From the NCBI GenBank assembly GCA_043228905.1, contig JBHGNT010000009.1:17112001-17176000 (forward strand): a DNA stretch of 64,000 nt. Direction: 5' to 3'. The stretch comes from Azolla caroliniana (lineage: Eukaryota; Polypodiophyta). The notes beneath the pieces are model-generated. The model searched no databases and was not told the origin of the DNA. It saw only the letters and a program-made list of their open reading frames with translations. The position numbers and the translations under genes were made by a program. This document shows, piece after piece, positions 58,663 to 64,000 of this stretch. Positions within the stretch are counted from its first letter, which is position 1, and the number at the start of each line of letters is the position of its first letter.

Positions 58663-60611
58663 ATGGTACGTCCTCTTATTCTCTCTCTCTCTCTCTCTCT
58701 GTAAAGTTTGGTGGACCATTTCTCGATTTGTGCGTGTCATCCTTCCGCAAGGGTTGGTCGCGGCTAATCTTCTTTGTGCCGTTCCAATTACCCGTCTTTC
58801 ACTGCTTTCTGCTGTAAACAATCCATCCCTCATCTCATGCTTCTTAGCCGATTTGGCAATGTAGCTTCCTACTATTCTTTGATGGTCGTCCTTCATTTCC
58901 ATCTTTCGAGTTAATTGTTATCTTTGATCTTTTCCGTTGATTTGGAAGTGATCTGATTAGAACTTTTCCATCGAGTTTTTTTTGGAAATGGCTATGCAAA
59001 TTTGTGGTTTTGGTTATGCCCTGTTTCCTTGTAAATTTTAATTCAGGCTATTTTTACAATTCAAGAAATGATCGATCAGTTAGAAGTATGTTGTAAGATG
59101 ACGTTGTTGGTCAGATGGTGCAGAAGCTTTGCTCTTTCATTTCAATACTGAGAATAATGGCTAATGTTATCCACATCTGGTCTTTATGATTCAATATATA
59201 TGGCTGTCAAAATCATTATTATTTTAATCACGATTCCCTTTTCTGTTATGGTGAATTCTGTTTATCCGTATTCATTTATAGCCTCTTTATCGCATTTCTA
59301 TACAGGTGAAGTATTCGAGGGAGCCTGATAACATCACTAAAGGTAAACCATGCGGCTTCCTCAAACCATAAGCCCTTAAACCATTTAATATATCAAGCTT
59401 GAACTGTGTTAGAATTCGTTTGTTTGTTACACAGTAATTTCTTTAGTAAAATACTCGTTTCTTCTTAAACCTATGCTTCTTCCTCAACCTATGAAATATG
59501 TTAAGCGTGAACTATGTTAAGATTCGTTTGCTTGTTACATTATTTTCTGTACTAAATTGCTCAATATGTTTAAATAATGCAGCATGCAAATCAAGAGGTT
59601 CTGACCTTCGTGTCCACTTCAAGGTTAGAAAATGCTCAATGTTCATGCATACTATTGTGTGACGCTGTGTAGTATTTGATGTAAGTTGGTGGTAACATTT
59701 GTTGTTAGTCTGCAGTAGAGTTTATTGTTAGCAAAGATTTTGTACAAAACATCCTTATTTTGTATTGAAACCATCAACAGGTTGTTGCGTATTTTAATAG
59801 AATTTTATTATAATTTTCTAGCATAATTTGTCGTTTATGTCATCTTCTACATGTGTGTGTGCACGTGTAGAATACCAGGGAGACAGCGCAGGCCATAAAG
59901 AAGTTTGAGTTAGCTAAGGCCAAGAGGTATTTAGAGGATGTTATTGCTCATAAACAAGCCATTCCATTTCGTCGCTTCTGTGGGGGTGTTGGAAGAACAG
60001 CACAAGCTAAGGCCAGGCATTCTAATGGACAGGGAAGATGGCCTGTTAAATCGGCCCAGTTCCTCTTAGGTTTGCTCAAGAATGCCGAAAGCAATGCCGA
60101 GGTACTATATACAGTGGTACATATATTTCATCCATATTTTACTAGGAAGTTATCTCAACTGTATATCGTTGTCACTTACCCCTTTGTTGTTTTTGCTAGA
60201 CCAAGGGCCTGGATGTAGATACCCTGTATGTCTCTCATATTCAGGTTAATAAGGCCCAACAACAAAGGAGAAGGACCTATCGAGCTCATGGGCGTATCAA
60301 CCGTAAGTAGGCACTTTTTTACAATAAACCCACAGTGATCTTTGATTCTATTTAAATTATTTAAAATTTCTTTTTGACAGCCTATATGTCTTCACCTTGT
60401 CATATTGAGCTGATTCTTTCTGAGAAGGAAGTGCCGGTAAAGAAAGAGGTAGGAATATAAGGAAACTCTGGTAATTGAAATTAATCGTATAGTTACGACG
60501 TGTTTGCTTACTGTATATATTGAATTTTTTGTTGATCTGTAGGCTGAGACCCCTGTTTCTAAAAAGCCTCGGCGAGGTCCAGCACGTCTTCGAAGCGGAT
60601 CATCTGCTTGA
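58663..60611 (+). CDS. RPL17: 60S ribosomal protein L17 (uL22), seven exons
   Basis: Cytosolic large-subunit protein uL22, which lines the peptide exit tunnel. Coding exons: 58663-58665 (ATG only), 59306-59342, 59583-59623, 59871-60101, 60200-60302, 60381-60448 and 60543-60611; together 552 nt, 183 residues plus stop. All six introns are GT-AG (640, 240, 247, 98, 78 and 94 bp). The protein reads [80 protein letters not shown] and ends ARLRSGSSA, collinear with plant L17 (about 176 residues) with a slightly longer lysine-rich tail. A small departure is [10 protein letters not shown] where FCRGVGRTAQ is usual. The intron right after ATG is a common design of ribosomal protein genes. No frame break: presumably functional. 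Confidence 0.95.
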
Positions 60612-61291
60612 TGTACTTACTTATCTCTTTGTTTATACAATTGAGGTTGAATATAGTTTTTTCACGGTGGCTTACACTATATATATTGTAGTTCTTTCCA
60701 TTTATAATGAGGTTAAATATAGCTCTTTTATGGTCATTCATTATTTATTGACCAACAATGAGATTGAATATAGTTTTTTTTTATAGTCATTCAGGTTATA
60801 TGTTACAGTTCTATTTATTTACTTTAGAGAGGTTGAATGATGACTCACATAATGTGCTGTAGGAACCAAAATCTTCTACCAGCAGCAGATGAAGATAAAG
60901 TCGATGGGGTTGTAGAAGCTAAAGTTTGGAAGGAATTGTAAGGCTTACTGGGGAATGAAGCATTTAGGTTCAAATGAGTGGTGGAAACATGTGCTGTCTT
61001 GCTACCATGATCATGGTTTTAAGGTGGCTCAAATTGTAAACTGTGCCAAGTTTTGGTATGATGTACTCTTTTTCGTTAGAAATTTAGAATGTAATGAGAG
61101 CATGATAGTATATGCTCATTCTTTGTCTCAAAGCTTTTAAGGAAATCTTTACAGAGAACTAACCATTGGAAAACATTAGGTATATTTTTGTTGGGCAAAA
61201 GCTACATGATTGGTTATGATATTTCTTCATCACTGTTGTTCTATGATTACTTCAAAATTCACTCCCTGCCATATTATTGGACCTTGCAAGT
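60612..61291 (+). other. RPL17 3' region
   Basis: AT-rich. A possible intron acceptor (TGTGCTGTAG, 60863) and purine-rich segment to 60940 could be 3' untranslated sequence or an alternative last exon; no clear polyadenylation signal was picked. Short frames here show no protein motif. Confidence 0.35.
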
Positions 61292-61562
61292 GGGGTTGTA
61301 GAACAAGGTCTTTTGGTAGTGAATGAGGAATTCATGGAGGAACTCATGTAGGTATGCTTATTACATGAGTTTCCCATGAGATCCATTCTGCTGAAGCTGC
61401 AAACTATCTGTGGTAAATGTGAGTGAAGCATGAGGGGTTGTAGAACAAGGTCTTTTGGTAGTGAATGAGGAATTCATGGAGGTACCTTAATACATGAGTT
61501 TCCCATGAGATCTATTTGGCTGAAACTGCAAACTATCTGTAGTAAATGTGAGTGAAGCATGA
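61292..61562. repeat. Tandem duplication, about 142 and 129 bp
   Basis: Two copies start GGGGTTGTAGAACAAGGTC at 61292 and 61434, end TAAATGTGAGTGAAGCATGA and differ by a ~13-bp deletion and a few substitutions. Confidence 0.85.
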
Positions 61563-62638
61563 TTGTATCATGTGGATAGTTTTCAGAGTACTGTTGGGAA
61601 ATACTCATGGAAAGCTCAAAGTAAAATCATTGAGAAATAGCCACAGTTACAGGTTGTCCATTAATCATAAGTGAGTTATTTGCATGACGTTTTGAATGGT
61701 TCAGAGTAATGTTTGGAAATGATTGTGGATGGGCATGACGCTGTGGTCAATGTAATGTGATTGTAGTCAAGCCAGGATCAGTAGCAGGTGAAGAGCATCC
61801 AACAACCAAATGGGCACAATTGATAATTATGTTGGAGCGTTTCGATGTAAAGAGCTTGTTTGACATGATATGGAGGCGTCTAATATATAAGCCTTTACAA
61901 CATGTCACATCATATATTAAACTCTGACTGGTTTCACGTAGCATTCTCTATGAGAAAAAAAATATATATATATATACATGGTATCACAGGGTTCAGGGCA
62001 CATTCTCCAAAGGGCTGATTTTTTCATTCCTGGTTGGTTAAGATGTTGATCAATACCTGATGTTTTTTATTTTTCATGTATGGCATCAATGGTTTTGTTT
62101 GGGAATCTTGTTTGTTTTTTATTAAACGGTATTTCTGCTGTTTTATTTTATGAGGTAAATACAGAGGTAAATTGCTCACTTTGCCCGGTAAAACAATAAA
62201 CTTGGTTGTCATTCTTGAATCGGCTCCTAGGGCATTGATTGCCTCTTGAATTCTGTGGGCTTCATTGATAACCCGACATGATGTTGAGTTCAGTGGTAGC
62301 AATTCTTCAATGATGTGCTTGACCTGTTTGGCTAAGGGTCTTTACCCACTAGGTCTAAGTGCCCCATCATCTGAATGAAACACTTCTCATTTGGGTGTTT
62401 GCACTCTGAGCATATGAGGATTTGTTGCAATAACACTTTACACAACTTTAACCTTTCCATCCAAATTCTTGATATTGTGTGGATCTGTATGTTGATGGTT
62501 GCTCATCAGCATTAACCACTTTGGCTGTAACTTCTGGAAAAGCTCACTTTTGGAGTTGGTGAAACCCTAGGTTTTAACATCACATTGGCTGCCCTCCAAC
62601 AATTGTTAAGGTAGACTGGTAGTCACATTCAATGACTT
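61563..62638. other. No gene recognised (1.1 kb)
   Basis: A 92-codon minus-strand frame at 62024-62302 has no recognisable motif. A short (TA)n lies near 61960. Nothing else supported. Confidence 0.4.
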
Positions 62639-62993
62639 GCACTACTTACAATACTAGGTTTTACATTGGTTTAGTTATGGGCATTTATGCCCCATGTGAC
62701 CACCTTATTAAGATATATGATTTCATCACATATTGCATAGCATTTTGGATGTTCTACTTTGTTTGGAACGGCTATTGGCGATTGCATGGTGGCTAGGGCC
62801 TCCTTGGGGTTTTGCACCACTTACAAGTTACAACATTGGGTCTTACGTTGGTTTAGTTATGGGCATTTATGCCCCATGTGACGATCTTTTCAAGATATCT
62901 TATTTTATCATATATTGCATAGCATTTTGGATGTTCTACTTTGTATGGGGCTATTAGTGATTGCATGGTGGCTAGGGCCTCCTTGGGGTTTAT
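62639..62993. repeat. 175-bp tandem duplication
   Basis: Copies start GCACTACTTACAA (62639) and GCACCACTTACAA (62814) and share GGGCATTTATGCCCCATGTG, AGCATTTTGGATGTTCTACT and GGTGGCTAGGGCCTCCTTGG. Several substitutions separate them. Confidence 0.85.
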
Positions 62994-64000
62994 AGTCGCT
63001 GGGTTAGGCATTCAGAGGCTTGCCATGGAATCTTCAAAAATCATAACTATCAAGCAAGCTTTAGTGAAAGACCTACACAATCGGGCTAATTTGTAATGTG
63101 GGATAGTATAGCATATTGATGAACCTACTCATATAAGTTTTTCATCTAGCATTTCAACAAGTTAAGTGTAAGCTTTTGATACACAAACAATTTCCACAAA
63201 GTCTTGCTTGAATGTGAATATCTATTGGTTCCAATTGGTTCCTTGCCTCACGAAGTTGATAAGGAACGCCTTCTTGTCATACATGAAGTCATGAAATGTT
63301 CTATTTGGGAGGGTTTGAAACCATACATTAGCTTGGTCTTCAAGGGTGAGCTTGAAGGTGGCTACCCACGTGCCATCAATGATGAGCTAATAATTAAACG
63401 TGATACATTTGAAACACTCTAGTGGTCATAAGTGTCTCCATATCAAAATCGTGGGACAAATTGACTAATTTGAGTAGTGTTACCAGTTTTATTTGTTGAT
63501 CTTGGCATGGGAACTAATGTTTGTTTCTCCTTCTCCATCAAGGATATTAACATTTCTATCGACTTTCGAGCTATACATAGCCCCGAGTTGGTTTCTAGCA
63601 TTAGCTTTGGATTCTCACATCGAATTTGTCCACTATCTCTCTTACATGAGATTTCCTCAGGTAGACCTCTTTGAGTGTTACCCAACTGATTAGTGTGTGG
63701 GTATGAATCGTGCCTATTTTGGGGTGGACTTTGCCCTTTTTGTCTTTTTAGCTCGTTGTGAATGACGAACAAACATTTGAGGAGTGCATCTCATGCTAAC
63801 TTACATTCCTAGATTACAACCTCTATCTCTTAGGTCACGGCCTCCAACCTCGTTCTCTTGATGAAGTGGATTGCCCATATTTCTATTTTGTTTTCTATGG
63901 CATTGAGCTCCTCGAGGACGTATAATCCCTTGTGTTTTAGAAATCACTTGCCACTAAAAGCAAGGAGGAGAAAAAGTTTTGTTATATTGTTATTATATTA
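62994..64000. other. No gene recognised (1 kb)
   Basis: Frames of 60-110 codons on both strands (for example 63204-63422 plus, 63443-63772 minus) show no family motifs. No LTR ends or arrays seen. Confidence 0.4.

Noticed and set aside
60520-60786. 88-codon frame overlapping the last RPL17 exon
   Set aside because: Different reading frame from the exon and continues into AT-rich 3' sequence.

Overview
This window looks like nuclear DNA of a land plant with a large, repeat-rich genome. Three things support that: nested Ty1/copia and Ty3/gypsy retrotransposons with plant-type initiator-methionine primer binding sites (TGGTATCAGAGC), a seven-exon GT-AG spliced gene for cytosolic ribosomal protein L17 with a telo-box upstream, and (GA)n and (TA)n microsatellites. 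Species cannot be read from the sequence. I saw no bacterial genes, CRISPR array, rRNA or tRNA gene. There is one 100-base run of N at 7079-7178.

Layout. 1-5391: a chromodomain Ty3/gypsy element (F, minus strand, 158-bp LTR) sits next to an inverted gag piece of its own family. 5392-9589: a 147-bp near-perfect hairpin element, a decayed coiled-coil reading frame, the assembly gap, the 5' end of a copia element (family A, minus) and an older copia RT/RNase H fragment with a 233-bp tandem duplication. 9590-20417: gypsy element D (minus), split by a 7.8-kb composite (12103-19881) made of two oppositely oriented copies, C1 and C2, of a non-autonomous gypsy element joined tail to tail; the composite as a whole has a 5-bp target duplication, and C2 carries a 651-bp solo LTR. 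20760-31887: gypsy element E (minus), split by a young, complete copia element B (22599-27941) with an intact 1357-residue gag-pol frame. 31888-36011: copia element G (minus), related to B but truncated at its 3' end. 36013-36322: a 48-bp tandem repeat. 36352-46631: copia element A2 (minus), whose 3' LTR holds copia element A1 (plus, 36523-41384), whose gag holds a solo LTR. 46637-50281: a charged repeat reading frame, a heat-shock-element-like array, another A fragment, an 898-bp solo LTR and the 3' end of a B-related copia element. 50282-57863: mostly uncharacterised, with a remnant bearing a GHGK..HDGAG motif, 42-bp and 71-bp tandem repeats and a gypsy fragment. 57864-58319: a probable solo LTR. 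58663-60611: RPL17, the only convincing host gene. 60612-64000: no gene recognised; two local tandem duplications.

Insertion order can be read from target duplications: G, then E, then B on one side; D, then C1/C2, then a solo LTR on the other; and A2, then A1, then a solo LTR at 36-47 kb. Only B keeps a complete frame and all catalytic residues; the others show stops, frameshifts, deletions or lost catalytic residues.

Most worth a second look: (1) the C1/C2 composite, in which both outer ends are U3 ends yet a target duplication is present; (2) a conserved stem / U-rich loop / stem / U-rich loop element in six copies (five different LTRs) of the B/G copia group, resembling an ENE (poly(A)-binding triple-helix element), followed in four of the five LTR types by a U5 hairpin with compensatory changes; (3) six contiguous heat-shock-element pentamers upstream of a TATA box; (4) an acidic-then-basic C-terminal pol extension in family A. 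All coordinates, alignments and identities here were read by eye, not computed.
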